This document shows positions 44,801-54,100 of a stretch of 64,000 bases of DNA, piece after piece. The position numbers and the translations under genes are program-made. Below the pieces are notes generated by a model. The model saw nothing but the letters and a program-made list of their open reading frames with translations. It did not search any database and had not been told where the DNA came from. Position 1 is the first letter of the stretch, and the number at the start of each line of letters is the position of its first letter. This DNA is from Methanococcoides methylutens MM1 (lineage in GTDB: Archaea; Halobacteriota; Methanosarcinia; Methanosarcinales; Methanosarcinaceae), in NCBI RefSeq assembly GCF_000970325.1, contig NZ_CP009518.1:1178001-1242000 (forward strand), written 5' to 3'.

Positions 44801-44944
44801 GATCACATCCCCCACAATGTAAGTCCCATTGACAGTGGTGGATGATACATTGGAGACTACCGGTTCTGCTGATGTTGTGTTAACTGCAAGTAAGCAAATA
44901 ATGCACAATTTTGTGGACAATAGTAAGAATTTACTGATTTTCAT
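41876..44944 (-). CDS. Large surface protein with PGF-pre-PGF domain and acidic repeat tail
   Basis: A 1022-residue membrane-spanning surface protein. Order: signal peptide (1-27); a Ca-type beta domain (about 30-145, VGDVINITVSFNES, LGANKDLVIDG); two nearly identical 91-residue Ig/fibronectin-like units (about 155-335) rich in N-glycosylation sites; a third similar unit; a Ser/Gly linker (about 415-445); a PGF-pre-PGF domain (about 445-610, ending TPGFSPFAIAAD); one membrane helix (about 645-670, FAIPVLMFFGLLYASY); then an acidic region with nine 28-residue repeats and a charged coiled-coil end. The ATG at 44944 follows GGGGGG. The long tail behind the helix should be inside the cell, which is unusual. 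Confidence 0.88.
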   Translation of the reverse strand: MKISKFLLLSTKLCIICLLAVNTTSAEPVVSNVSSTTVNGTYIVGDVINITVSFNESVFVTGVPKLTIDTGGAGSLVDYSSGSTSSILYFNYTVQSGDSSSDLDYTVSDALTGIIKDGVGNAANLTLPSPGGLNSLGANKDLVIDGIAPDNISALSEDSIGGTWINWTWTNPVDSDFNHTMIYIDNVFQTNVSDTTTFYNASGFSEDTAHLISTRTVDVSGNINSNWVNDTATTLDLTAPGSLSDLSEDSIGGTWINWTWTNPVDSDFNHTMIYIDDVFQTNVSDTTTFYNASGFSEDTAHLISTRTVDVSGNINSNWVNDTATTLDLTAPVAITNLTVAGRTISSISLSWDNSSDTHHVELWRNNVYLDDVFITTYTDTGLTSGTSYNYGLRPVDALENKGNWSNITSSTQSSGGGGSSSSSSSSSSSGGGGGSGSSGESYDNIAFKDVKTNSIVGGLEISYAFNEEQNPIQYINFSAVRNYQRTSTTIEVLKNRSAMVDESAPGEVYRYINIWVGKAGFATEDNIADPVIGFFVAKEWFAETGVDEESIVIYRHNAGSWNALDVEKTGEDDSFIYFEAQTPGFSPFAIAADVDTGVVPDDIGSADDVTSIEEDSITLPITEPSVEHVNASISDEGSGLGLKDMLFAIPVLMFFGLLYASYSVAKKNQGDADKRSEYLSDDLLVAEDYASGIALDQEDVEDTSDEPTEVSPVVGDVSEESVEITSSVDDASDEPSEVSPVVGDVSEESVEITSSVDDASDEPSEAPPVVDDVSEESVEITSSVEDASDEPSEVPPVVDDVSEESVEITSAGDDASYEPAEVPPVVDDVSEESVEITSSVDDASDEPAEVPPVVDDVSEESVEITSSVDDASDEPSEAPPVVDDVSEESVEITSSVDDASDEPSEVPPVVDDVSEESVEITSSVDDASDEPSEVPPVVDDVSSETSGEDSANQIDEVQQIDFDQMLKSVNDIEKLLKSMREVANISDDEQAAEETVSKTDLDSKHDQKNEEKKSKKYDDSKW
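42107..42844 (-). repeat. Tandem array of nine 84-bp coding repeats
   Basis: Eight full and one partial copies of an 84-bp unit encode the acidic 28-residue motif built on DEPSEVPPVVDDVSEESVEI. The copies are nearly identical in DNA, so the array should expand and contract by slippage or recombination. The repeats also keep the opposite strand open for 224 codons, which is an artefact of the repeated codons. Confidence 0.9.
43951..44482 (-). repeat. Near-identical 273-bp direct repeat inside the surface-protein gene
   Basis: Bases from 43951 and from 44224 match almost perfectly with an offset of 273 bp (91 residues), encoding two Ig/fibronectin-like units. The near identity in DNA indicates recent duplication or ongoing gene conversion. 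Confidence 0.85.
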
Positions 44945-45251
44945 TGAGGTGCCCCCCGACACAAAATGACTATATTTAGGTATGTTAAGTCTTGATATTA
45001 AAAGTTCTCATTGACACAAAATTCATCCAGATAATTCTGTATCACTTGATTCTGGCACTTAGAGATCTTTAAATCAGTATTCCATGCCTATCAAAATAAC
45101 CTTTGTAAAAATCCCAGAGATTGGAGATTTATTAAATCATGTAATAGAATGTAATACATAATGGAGTGAAAACTGAGTTTGAAATATAATTTTAAAACAG
45201 AACAGACTTAACATAATAAAAAAGAAAATTAAAAAACAAAAAGAAAAGACC

Positions 45252-46595
45252 TCACTCAAGCCTTTCCTTCAAATAACTCTTAAACTTCTCATAATCCGTA
45301 TCCAAGAACTCCATGTGCTCCTCCTTACCTTCGATCTCCTTAAGGCTCTGAGGAAGCTCTGGCTCAACTCCTATGGCATCCACAACTTCTGCAGGGAACT
45401 TGGCCGGGTGGGCAGTCTCCAGTGTCACTGCAAGCGTCTCGTCATTGGTGGTTGCACGATAGTCCATCAGGCCCTTTATACCAACGGCACCATGAGGCTC
45501 GATGAAAATGTTATTCTTCTCGTAGAACTCCTTAACGAGGGCCTTGGTCTCGGCATCAGTGACAGAAGTTGAAAAGATATCGCCATTCAATTTATCCATG
45601 TCCGGGAGCTTGCTGATGTTACCCTGTTCATCCATTACACCACCGTAGATAGCGATGAGCCTTGCAAGGTTGCTTGGGTGGCCGACGTTCATTGCATTTG
45701 AGATGCAGTTCTTTGAAGGAACTATCTTCTCATATTCGCCGCTGGTAAGGAAATTCGGAACCTCGTCGTTCTCGTTGACTGAAGCTACTATCTTCTTAAT
45801 AGGAACTCCCATGTTCTTTGCCAGCACGCACCCCATCATGTTACCGAAGTTGCCTGAGGGAATAGAGAAGACGATCTCCTCGGGGTAATCCCTGAGCTTC
45901 AGGTAGGAGTAGAAGTAGTAGAGTGTCTGCGGAATCAGGCGGCCAATGTTAATGGAATTTGCTGATGAGAGGTTCAGGTGCTTGAGATCAGCATCTGCGA
46001 AGGCCTGCTTGACCATTGCCTGGCAGTCATCGAACTTACCATCGATAGCCAGTGCAGAGATGTTCTGGTCAAGGGTTGTCATCTGCTTCCTCTGGCGATC
46101 TGAGACCTCAGTTTCAGGGAACAGCACGATGACCCTGATGTTGTCAAGACCGTAGAATGCATGAGCAACAGCGCTTCCTGTGTCTCCGGAGGTCGCTGTA
46201 AGGATGGTCAGTTCCTTGTTCTCTTTCTTGAGATAGTACTGCATGAGCCTTGCCATCATGCGGGCTGCGAAATCCTTGAAGGAAGCAGTTGGGCCACGGT
46301 CGAGCCTCATGATGTAAGTGTTCTCATTTACCTCTTCAAGTGGTACATCATAATCGTAGGCATCATAGGTTATTGCCTTCAGGGATTCCTCATCGATCTC
46401 ACCTTCAAGTATCTTTTTGAGCAGCTGGAAAGCAATTTCCGGATATGGCTCATCCTTTAAGGCTGTAAGTTCTTCCCCTGAGAAATATGGAAGTGTCTTT
46501 GGCATGAAAAGGCCTTTGTCAGGTGCAAGGCCGGTGATAAGTGCAGTTTCAAAATTTACTTCTTCTGCCTGGAGATTAGTGCTGTAGAGTTTCAT
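45252..46595 (-). CDS. thrC: Threonine synthase
   Basis: A 447-residue PLP enzyme that turns O-phosphohomoserine into threonine. It is of the long E. coli/yeast type: N-terminal MKLYSTN start, the PLP lysine in GPTASFKDFAAR, the phosphate-binding TATSGDTGSA loop, and SSANSINIGRLIPQ. The chain is full length. The ATG has no clear ribosome binding site, so the mRNA may be leaderless. No other threonine-pathway gene adjoins it. Confidence 0.95.
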   Translation of the reverse strand: MKLYSTNLQAEEVNFETALITGLAPDKGLFMPKTLPYFSGEELTALKDEPYPEIAFQLLKKILEGEIDEESLKAITYDAYDYDVPLEEVNENTYIMRLDRGPTASFKDFAARMMARLMQYYLKKENKELTILTATSGDTGSAVAHAFYGLDNIRVIVLFPETEVSDRQRKQMTTLDQNISALAIDGKFDDCQAMVKQAFADADLKHLNLSSANSINIGRLIPQTLYYFYSYLKLRDYPEEIVFSIPSGNFGNMMGCVLAKNMGVPIKKIVASVNENDEVPNFLTSGEYEKIVPSKNCISNAMNVGHPSNLARLIAIYGGVMDEQGNISKLPDMDKLNGDIFSTSVTDAETKALVKEFYEKNNIFIEPHGAVGIKGLMDYRATTNDETLAVTLETAHPAKFPAEVVDAIGVEPELPQSLKEIEGKEEHMEFLDTDYEKFKSYLKERLE

Positions 46596-46783
46596 ATTAT
46601 CAGGACTCTTGTTTTGATCCGCTGGTTGTATTAATTCGTTATCTAGTGATCTAAGAATAAATGATACTGATAAGTTTAGTTTCTGAACGTTAATTCGATG
46701 TATCCTATATAAGCATAATTACATGCAGGTATATTTATGGGCTTTTCTTTCCTTAAGGTCATTGGACTCCTGGACCAGTAAGA

Positions 46784-47215
46784 TCATCCCATCACTATCT
46801 GCACCACAGTCGGATATTTTCTCATGATGGAATAGGCAATGCTTTTCCCAACCCAGAGCCTTCCCTTGTTAAAACTGCGGGACTTGCTGAGCTCACCCAG
46901 TATCTGCAGGGCTCTGGCAGCGTTTTCATCACTGAGAAAGCTGCTATCCGCAACGCGGTTGTCCAGAAAGAAAAGGATGGGGAGGCGAAGTTTTCCATGC
47001 AGCTCTGCCGGGAGTTGCTCTTCAAGGACACTCAGGATATTTTTGTCGAATAGATGTTTATCGCCACCTTTTGTTTCTGAAGATGGAATCTCCTCTTTAA
47101 GCAATTGTGATAGCGGTTTTCTCTCAGCCACTATCTCCTTATTGATCTTACCGATCTCAACTCTCATCCATCTCATAAGAGCGGAGTCGTCCGAATCCGG
47201 CAGTCTTCCTGACAT
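46784..47215 (-). CDS. UPF0216 / DUF61 family protein
   Basis: A 143-residue archaeal protein of the DUF61 family, with the recognisable start LMRWMRVEIGKINKEIVAERKPLS, a central LRLPILFFLDNRV segment and the end GRLWVGKSIAYSIMRKYPT. Function unknown. The ATG at 47215 has an AGGTGATC site; a longer in-frame start at 47245 has none. Confidence 0.88.
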   Translation of the reverse strand: MSGRLPDSDDSALMRWMRVEIGKINKEIVAERKPLSQLLKEEIPSSETKGGDKHLFDKNILSVLEEQLPAELHGKLRLPILFFLDNRVADSSFLSDENAARALQILGELSKSRSFNKGRLWVGKSIAYSIMRKYPTVVQIVMG

Positions 47216-47464
47216 GTCGATCACCTGAATTGTTATGAAATGCACATCGAATGTTGCGATCCGCCACCATTACCATTGAACTATATGGTCTTCTTCGGAT
47301 TAATTACTGATGCTTTTCATTGGAGAAAAAAAATTAACAGAACACAAACAGCTAATGAAAATGTACCCGGGAAAAACGAAGATAATTATATCAGGTCAAC
47401 CTATAAATTATCAGAACTGGAGAAATGTTCACACACAAACTGAACATAGGGGAGATGGAGTTAT

Positions 47465-48718
47465 TTGAAATTAACAATGGTAATTCCCACTTACTGGGGA
47501 AGGGAAAGTAGCATAGGATGGCTTGAAGGTGATGCGGTCTACGATCATGCAACACCACTGGATCACGAGGGGACACTTGGAAGAGCCATAGAAAGCACGG
47601 CAGTCCTTGAGGATAATGATTTTGAACTGGTGATACTGGTCGCTCCGAATAATGACGAGATCACGAAACAGGTCGAACAAAAAGTGAGTGATATCATCAA
47701 AACCTCCTCGACCAATGGTATCAACGTTCACATGTTCGGTCCGTCCCATCTTGAAAAGCTTCATGATGAGCTTAAGGATGCAGGTATGGGTGGCTACTGC
47801 GACCTGCTTTCATTGAGAGGTTACTCCAACATAAGGAACATGTGCCTTTTCATTCCTCACATAATGAGCTCGGATGTTGCACTATTGATCGACGATGATG
47901 AAGTCTTCGAAGACCCTGAGTTCATTTCCAAAGCAAAAGAGTTCATAGGTAATCATCATGAAGGAAAGTTTATCGATGCAGTTGCCGGCTACTACCTGCA
48001 ACCAGATGGAGAATACCTTGTCAGCGTTCCTGATGAGCCATGGACCCAATACTGGGATAAGAATGTCTCTATGAACAAGGGCTTTAAGCAAGTGATCGGC
48101 ACAGCACCGAGGCTCAAGGAAACTCCATTCGTATTCGGAGGGAACATGCTCATCCACAGGAACCTTTTCATGAAAGTCCCGTTCGATCCAATGGTACCAC
48201 GGGGAGAGGACATTGATTACCTGATGAATGCCCGGATGTTCGGCCATTCATTTATGCTCGACAACGAACTTGCAATCAGGCACCTTCCGCCGGCAAAATC
48301 ACACCCGACCTGGAAAAGGGTAAGGGAAGACATTTACAGGTTTGTCTATGAGCGGGCAAAGCTCATGAGCCAGAAAGAGAACGATGGCATGCTGTTGCTG
48401 TCTGCAGAGGACATGGGATACTATCCCGGCAATTTTCTGGGGGACGATCTTGAGGAGAAGATAGCAAATGCATGCCGCCTGTTGTCTGAAGAATATCTGG
48501 CCAGCGGAGATACTGTGGGAAGTGAGGAAGCTCTCAGGAACATTGAACTATCACTTGACGATGCTGTCCCGGATTTTGAACCCTTCAGGCACCTGTGCAA
48601 GTTGAAGAACAGATGGAGTGAACTGATGACCTATATCGCCGAAAGGGACGAAATGAGCTCGGTACTTTCTGAGATGAGGCTGGAAGATGCTTCACTTTTG
48701 CTGGCCTGTGAATCCTGA
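47465..48718 (+). CDS. Family 2-like glycosyltransferase (GT-A fold)
   Basis: A 417-residue cytosolic protein. The start LTMVIPTYWGR is the first strand of a GT-A nucleotide-sugar fold, and the metal-binding aspartates appear as LLIDDDEVFED near residue 142. FVFGGNMLIHRNLF and PRGEDIDYLMNARMFG around 220-255 are typical acceptor-site blocks. The C-terminal 120 residues are helical. Sugar and acceptor are unknown; glycan or compatible-solute synthesis is possible. It starts at TTG after a purine-rich GGGGAGATGGAG leader. Confidence 0.82.
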   Translation: MKLTMVIPTYWGRESSIGWLEGDAVYDHATPLDHEGTLGRAIESTAVLEDNDFELVILVAPNNDEITKQVEQKVSDIIKTSSTNGINVHMFGPSHLEKLHDELKDAGMGGYCDLLSLRGYSNIRNMCLFIPHIMSSDVALLIDDDEVFEDPEFISKAKEFIGNHHEGKFIDAVAGYYLQPDGEYLVSVPDEPWTQYWDKNVSMNKGFKQVIGTAPRLKETPFVFGGNMLIHRNLFMKVPFDPMVPRGEDIDYLMNARMFGHSFMLDNELAIRHLPPAKSHPTWKRVREDIYRFVYERAKLMSQKENDGMLLLSAEDMGYYPGNFLGDDLEEKIANACRLLSEEYLASGDTVGSEEALRNIELSLDDAVPDFEPFRHLCKLKNRWSELMTYIAERDEMSSVLSEMRLEDASLLLACES

Positions 48719-48817
48719 TCCAGAGCCTGAACCCTACGATGAATCTTTACTGTGGATCGGGAAAATATAACAAACCTCTCAACAAATCCTTATAGACCTT
48801 TGTTGTAAGGAGAGATG

Positions 48818-49582
48818 ATGCCAAGCTACAAGTTGATGGTACAGGATGTAATTAAAAAAGCTGATGTCCTTCTCGAGGTAGTGGACGCCCGCTTCCCGGA
48901 TGAGACAAGGAACAGCGAGGTCGAACGCGATGTGAAGCGTTCACGCAAACCACTGATAATCGTGCTGAGCAAATGCGATCTCGTCTCAAAGGAAACCCTG
49001 GAGAAAAGCAAATCCCGCCTGTCAAAGATAGCACCCACGGTCTTCGTTTCCAGCAAGGAACGATACGGAACCACCATGCTCAGGCACAAGATCCTTGAAA
49101 TTGCCGACATACAGGGCCGTGAGATCCTCATCGGATGCCTTGGCTATCCAAACACCGGCAAGTCCTCGGTGATCAACGGGGTGGCCGGGAAAGGGAAAGC
49201 CAGCACATCATCCATCTCCGGACATACCAGAGGAGTACAGCGTGTCAAAGCCGGCTCACGTATTGTTTTCCTTGACACTCCCGGAGTCATACCCTTTGAT
49301 GAGTTTGACGAATACAGGCAGGGCCTTCTTGGAGTGAAGGATGCCACACACCTGAGCGACCCTGAGGGAGTGGCCATGAAGATCATCGAGAACGCCTGTG
49401 AAAAGAACAAGCCTGCCCTTGAAGAGTTCTATAAGATAGAGATCGGGAACGAGGATGTTTACGAGATCCTTGAGCTCATTGGCCTGAAACTGAACTACCT
49501 CAAAAAGAAAGGTGAAGTGGATGAGTTCAGGGCTGCTGTAAGGATCATCAATGACTGGCAACAGGGAAAGTTGTTGATCTGA
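48818..49582 (+). CDS. Circularly permuted GTPase (YlqF/YawG family)
   Basis: A 254-residue GTPase whose motifs come in permuted order: G4 (LSKCD) near residue 50, then G1 (GYPNTGKSS) near 109, then G3 (DTPG) near 146. This is typical of the YlqF/RbgA/NOG2 group that helps large ribosomal subunit assembly. The preceding AAGGAG suits the second of two adjacent ATGs. It converges with the YwbE gene ten bases later. Confidence 0.92.
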   Translation: MPSYKLMVQDVIKKADVLLEVVDARFPDETRNSEVERDVKRSRKPLIIVLSKCDLVSKETLEKSKSRLSKIAPTVFVSSKERYGTTMLRHKILEIADIQGREILIGCLGYPNTGKSSVINGVAGKGKASTSSISGHTRGVQRVKAGSRIVFLDTPGVIPFDEFDEYRQGLLGVKDATHLSDPEGVAMKIIENACEKNKPALEEFYKIEIGNEDVYEILELIGLKLNYLKKKGEVDEFRAAVRIINDWQQGKLLI

Positions 49583-49592
49583 AATACGGCCC

Positions 49593-49790
49593 TTATGATA
49601 ATATTTCTTTTACCCTTCCGACCTGGCCATCTTCCAGCTGGACCTTTATTCCATGGGGATGGGAAGATGATTTGGTCAGGATCCTCTTTACAACGCCGTG
49701 AGTGATCTTGCCGGATCGCTGGTCTTTCTTTAAGACTATCCCTACTTTTGCACCGATCTTGATATTTGCTCTTGTGTTACCTACACTCAT
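49593..49790 (-). CDS. YwbE-family (DUF2196) protein
   Basis: A 65-residue basic protein matching the YwbE family along its whole length: IKIGAKVGIVLKKDQRSGK, VKRILTKSSSHPHGIKVQL and GQVGRVKEIL. The fold resembles small KOW-like beta barrels and a nucleic-acid link is suspected but not shown. Complete at normal length. Confidence 0.9.
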   Translation of the reverse strand: MSVGNTRANIKIGAKVGIVLKKDQRSGKITHGVVKRILTKSSSHPHGIKVQLEDGQVGRVKEILS

Positions 49791-49847
49791 GTTGGGATGA
49801 AAGTTCCTGAAGCTATAAAGATGTACTTTTAAAAAAAGGATGAGACC

Positions 49848-50633
49848 TCATCCCATGATCTCTTTCTTGATGGAATGATAGCATTCGTCGGCAACCTTTG
49901 TGGAACCCTCGAACAGCTTTTTCTCAAAGTCGAACTGGGTTGCAAAATCATCAACGATCTCGTCAAACTTTTTTTCGTAGCACAGACCGGTATCCACCTT
50001 CCCGACATGCTTGTAGCCGGAATAATCAAAGACCATCTTCGTCATTTCAGTATTATCTGGATCCGGTGTCAGTTTTGCAAGGACAAGCATCTCCTTCCAG
50101 TTGGCCGCTTGCATGGGTGTCAGGAAATAAGTTCCTGTACCTCTTTCCTCACCGGACATGGCTTCAACATACGCACTCCTGTTACCGAATGCAGCACAGA
50201 TACAATCATCCACGATATTCCCGTCGGAATCCTTAAGGATCCTCACAGGGATACCGAGATGGGCAAAATCAGATTCAATGGTTCCAAGGACATTGCCACA
50301 CAGACCGTAGAATACCAGAACGCCATCAAACTTTTCCCCGTTTTCATCGATGGTCTGGTAGACCTTTTCCTTGAGAAGGTCAGGATCTGCATCCAGTGCA
50401 AACTCCAGAAGGTGTATTACCACTACAAATTCATCGGTCGGATCGAGCTTTGAGGCTAGATCCTCAAGTCCGATCTTTTCGTATTCCAGGGAAACTTCAT
50501 TCAGCTTCTCTTCAATTCCCTCAATATTCTCATTGTCGATCAATAGAAGACGCGTATTCTCGTCCTCTCCCTCGAATATATTGACAAGCTCATCTTCGAA
50601 CATACGACAGGATACAAGGTATAATGATGGCAT
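49848..50633 (-). CDS. DUF1638 family protein
   Basis: A 261-residue soluble protein of the DUF1638 family, found in methanogens and other anaerobes, sometimes near corrinoid methyltransferase genes. Marks include the start SLYLVSCRMFEDEL, the central LVFYGLCGNVLGTI and a GTGTYFLTPMQAANWKEM block. Several conserved cysteines may bind a cofactor. Function unknown; a role in C1 or corrinoid metabolism is suggested only by family context. Strong GGAGGG site before the ATG. Confidence 0.85.
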   Translation of the reverse strand: MPSLYLVSCRMFEDELVNIFEGEDENTRLLLIDNENIEGIEEKLNEVSLEYEKIGLEDLASKLDPTDEFVVVIHLLEFALDADPDLLKEKVYQTIDENGEKFDGVLVFYGLCGNVLGTIESDFAHLGIPVRILKDSDGNIVDDCICAAFGNRSAYVEAMSGEERGTGTYFLTPMQAANWKEMLVLAKLTPDPDNTEMTKMVFDYSGYKHVGKVDTGLCYEKKFDEIVDDFATQFDFEKKLFEGSTKVADECYHSIKKEIMG

Positions 50634-51107
50634 GTTGTAACCCTCCGGCTAAAATTTTAATCTTTTGAAAAGGCGATCGTTTTTTAGTGCAAATAATAAT
50701 GAAGTTGATAGCTATATAAAATCATCCCTGAAGGTGTGCTGACAGCTGTTTGTGGCATTTGAATTTCTGCTACAAAATTAAAGAACAATACATCTACGCA
50801 GAATCTTAAAAATAAGGTACTAAACCATAAGAAGAGAAGTACTTAGCCTCATCATTATAATGAAAGTATAATTATTTTTTGAAATAACACAAAACTTATT
50901 TTATATTAAAATCTAACATATAATAGTCAGGAATAATTTGTTGCATGAATTGATAAAGGGTAGTTCAATGAACTTACACAGTTGCAACCGTGTTGATATG
51001 GGAGATGAAGCTAAGATTGCTTTTTACCTGGCTGGAAAATAAGTCAACCATTATTTATTTGAAATTGTTTATTTAATAAAATAATAAAGATCAATTTAAA
51101 AATTAAA
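50634..51107. other. Intergenic region with a possible 24-residue peptide
   Basis: This 474-base gap between divergent genes is AT-rich except for 50960-51045. That part contains the palindrome AGTTCA-A-TGAACT and a 24-codon frame (50968-51042, MNLHSCNRVDMGDEAKIAF) after a weak AAAGGG. It could be a small peptide or a structured leader of the protease gene. No known riboswitch core was recognised. Confidence 0.3.
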
Positions 51108-51122
51108 TTGTTTGGTGGTAGT

Positions 51123-54100
51123 GTGAGAAGAGGAATAATAGAATTTAACAATATTAAGGATGGCAGTAAAGCATTTTTATGTCACAGTAAGTTTTGCAAA
51201 CTTTCCGGAATTGCAATATTATTAGTCATACTTGCACTTACCGGTGCAGCAACTGCTGCAACAATTAACATGGACGATGTCAATGATGCTTCGGGAACTA
51301 TAGATGAAGTATGTACACAGGCTCCAGTGAATCCTGAGTTTATAAAATATCAGATGAGAATGAATAATCAGCTGAAAATGAGAAGTTTTGAAATGAGCCC
51401 AGAGGGTCATAAATTGGGTTACATACCATCCCCTGTGGACCTATCACATATAGAGGAAAACGCTGTCATGGAAAGTGATAGCGAGGGATTTGGCACACTT
51501 GCCACCATCACGGAGACATACCCTTCATACTACGATCTCCGAGACCTAGATAAAGTTACATCTGTGAAAAATCAAGGAGCTGCTGGTTCTTGTTGGGCAC
51601 ACGCAACATATGCATCTCTTGAATCTTATCTGATAACCTCCGAGACACATGATTTCTCTGAGAACAATATGAAAAATCTCCTTAATAACTGGCCGAACAG
51701 CCCCTATCAGGAGAGATTTGATTTTGTGGAAGGTGGAAATGCCGAGATGTCAACAGCATATCTTGCTCGGTGGAGTGGTCCAATCGATGAATCTGATGAC
51801 CCATACAGTTCAGATTATGGAGAGTCACCTTCAGGTCTTTCTGAACAAAAACATGTTCAAGAGGTTTTGTGGCTTACAAGTATGGATGACATCAAAGATG
51901 CAGTAATGAACAATGGGGCAGTCCAAACATCATTTTACTGGGATAATGCATACTATAACGCTACAGACCATTCCTACTACTATGCTGGCTCAGCAAGTAT
52001 CAACCATGCAGTAGCTATTGTTGGATGGGATGACGATTTCACTTCCTCGGGATTTCCGGGAACAGGTGCATATATAATCAAGAACAGCTGGGGAACCAAC
52101 TGGGGCGACGGGGGGTATTTTTACCTATCATATTCTGACACATATGCTGGCGACTATGCGGTGATATTCACTGCAGAGGAAACAGATAACTACGACAGTG
52201 TGTACCAGTATGATCCATTAGGATGGGTCAGTAGCGCAGGGTACGGATCCACGACTGCATGGGGTGCCAATGTGTTCACTGCTGAAGCAGATGAAACATT
52301 AGAAGCCGTGAGCTTTTATACAACAGATATCGATACTCAATATGAAATTTATGTCTATCTGGATCCCATGACTGGAAGTCCCACCAACAGTGCCGGTGAA
52401 GTTGCGACAAAGAGCGGGACATTCTCTGAGGCAGGATATCATACAGTACACCTCGATTCAGATGTCCAGATAAGTTCAGGTCAGGATTTCTCAGTAGTGA
52501 TCAAGTTCACTACATCTAACGATAAATATCCCGTTGCAATGGAGAGGCCCTACTCTGACTACAGCAGTAAAGCAACTGCAAACGCCGGAGAAAGTTATAT
52601 AAGTTCGTCTGGTTCCACATGGAGTGATATTACAAGCACTTTTACCAATACAAATGTATGTATAAAGGCATTCACTTCATCCAGCATTAACGAGAATAAT
52701 TTTGCTCCTGTACTTGATGCAATAGGTGATAAAACTGTAGATGAACTTACAGAACTTACATTTACAGCTACTGCAGCTGATGATGATATTCCAGTTCAGA
52801 CTTTAACATTCAGTCTTGCAGGAGATGTACCTCAAGGTGCAGAAATCACAACCGACGGAGTATTCACATGGACACCTACAGAGGTGCAGGGACTAGAGTC
52901 TTACAACTTCGATGTAGTCGTATCTGATGGTGCACTTACTGACAGCGAGACAATAACCGTAACAGTTAACGAGATCAATGTCGCTCCTGTACTTGATGTA
53001 ATCGGTGATCAAACTGTAGAAAAGCTCGCAGAACTTACATTTACAGCAACTGCAACTGATGCTGATATACCAGTCCAGACATTAGAATTCAGTCTTGCAG
53101 GAACAGTACCTCAAGGTGCAGCAATCACACCTGCCGGAGTGTTCACATGGACACCTGCAGAGGAACAGGGACCAGATTCTTACAACTTCGATGTAGTTGT
53201 GTCCGATGGTGAACTAACAGACAGCGAGACCATAACAATAACAGTTAACGAGGTCAATGTTGCTCCCGTACTTGATACAATCGGTGATAAAACTGTAAAT
53301 GAACTTACAGAACTTACATTTACAGCAACAGCAACTGATTCTGATATTCCAGTTCAGGAATTAACATTCAGTCTTGCAGGAGATGTACCTCAAGGTGCAG
53401 AAATCACACCTGCCGGAGTGTTCACATGGACACCTACAGAGATGCAGGGACCAGCTTCTTACAACTTCGACGTAGTTGTATTTGATGGTGCACTTACAGA
53501 CAACGAGACCATAACAATAACAGTTGATGAGGTCAATGTTGCTCCCGTACTTGATACAATCGGTGATAAAACTGTAAATGAACTTACAGAACTTACATTT
53601 ACAGCAACAGCAACTGATTCTGATATTCCAGTTCAGGAATTAACATTCAGTCTTGCAGGAGATGTACCTCAAGGTGCAGAAATCACACCTGCCGGAGTGT
53701 TCACATGGACACCTACAGAGGAGCAGGGACCGGGTTCTTACAACTTCGATATAGTTGTATTTGATGGAATTGCTACTGATTCAGAAATCGTATTGATTGA
53801 TGTCAGCGAATCATCAAATCCCCCAATTGCTGATTTCACTTCAGACATAACAAGAGGGAAAGTACCTTTGACAGTCCAGTTCGTTGATCAATCATCCGGT
53901 GCAACCTCATGGTCATGGGACATTGATGGTGATGGTATTGAAGACAGTAATGCTGCAGATTTTAGTTATACATATACAACACCTGGAACTTATTCGGTCT
54001 CGTTAACAGTTACAAATTCAGATGGTGAAGATACTGAGACAAAATACGATTATGTTAAAGTACTCAGAAATCCCAAATATACTCCTGACACTCCCCCAAC

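Noticed and set aside
46696-46810. Leaderless small gene starting near 46722
   Set aside because: A TATA-like box is present, but the frame runs antisense into the DUF61 gene and has no recognisable features.
50940-51060. Riboswitch upstream of the protease gene
   Set aside because: The stretch is less AT-rich and partly self-complementary, but no conserved riboswitch core (such as GEMM) could be recognised.
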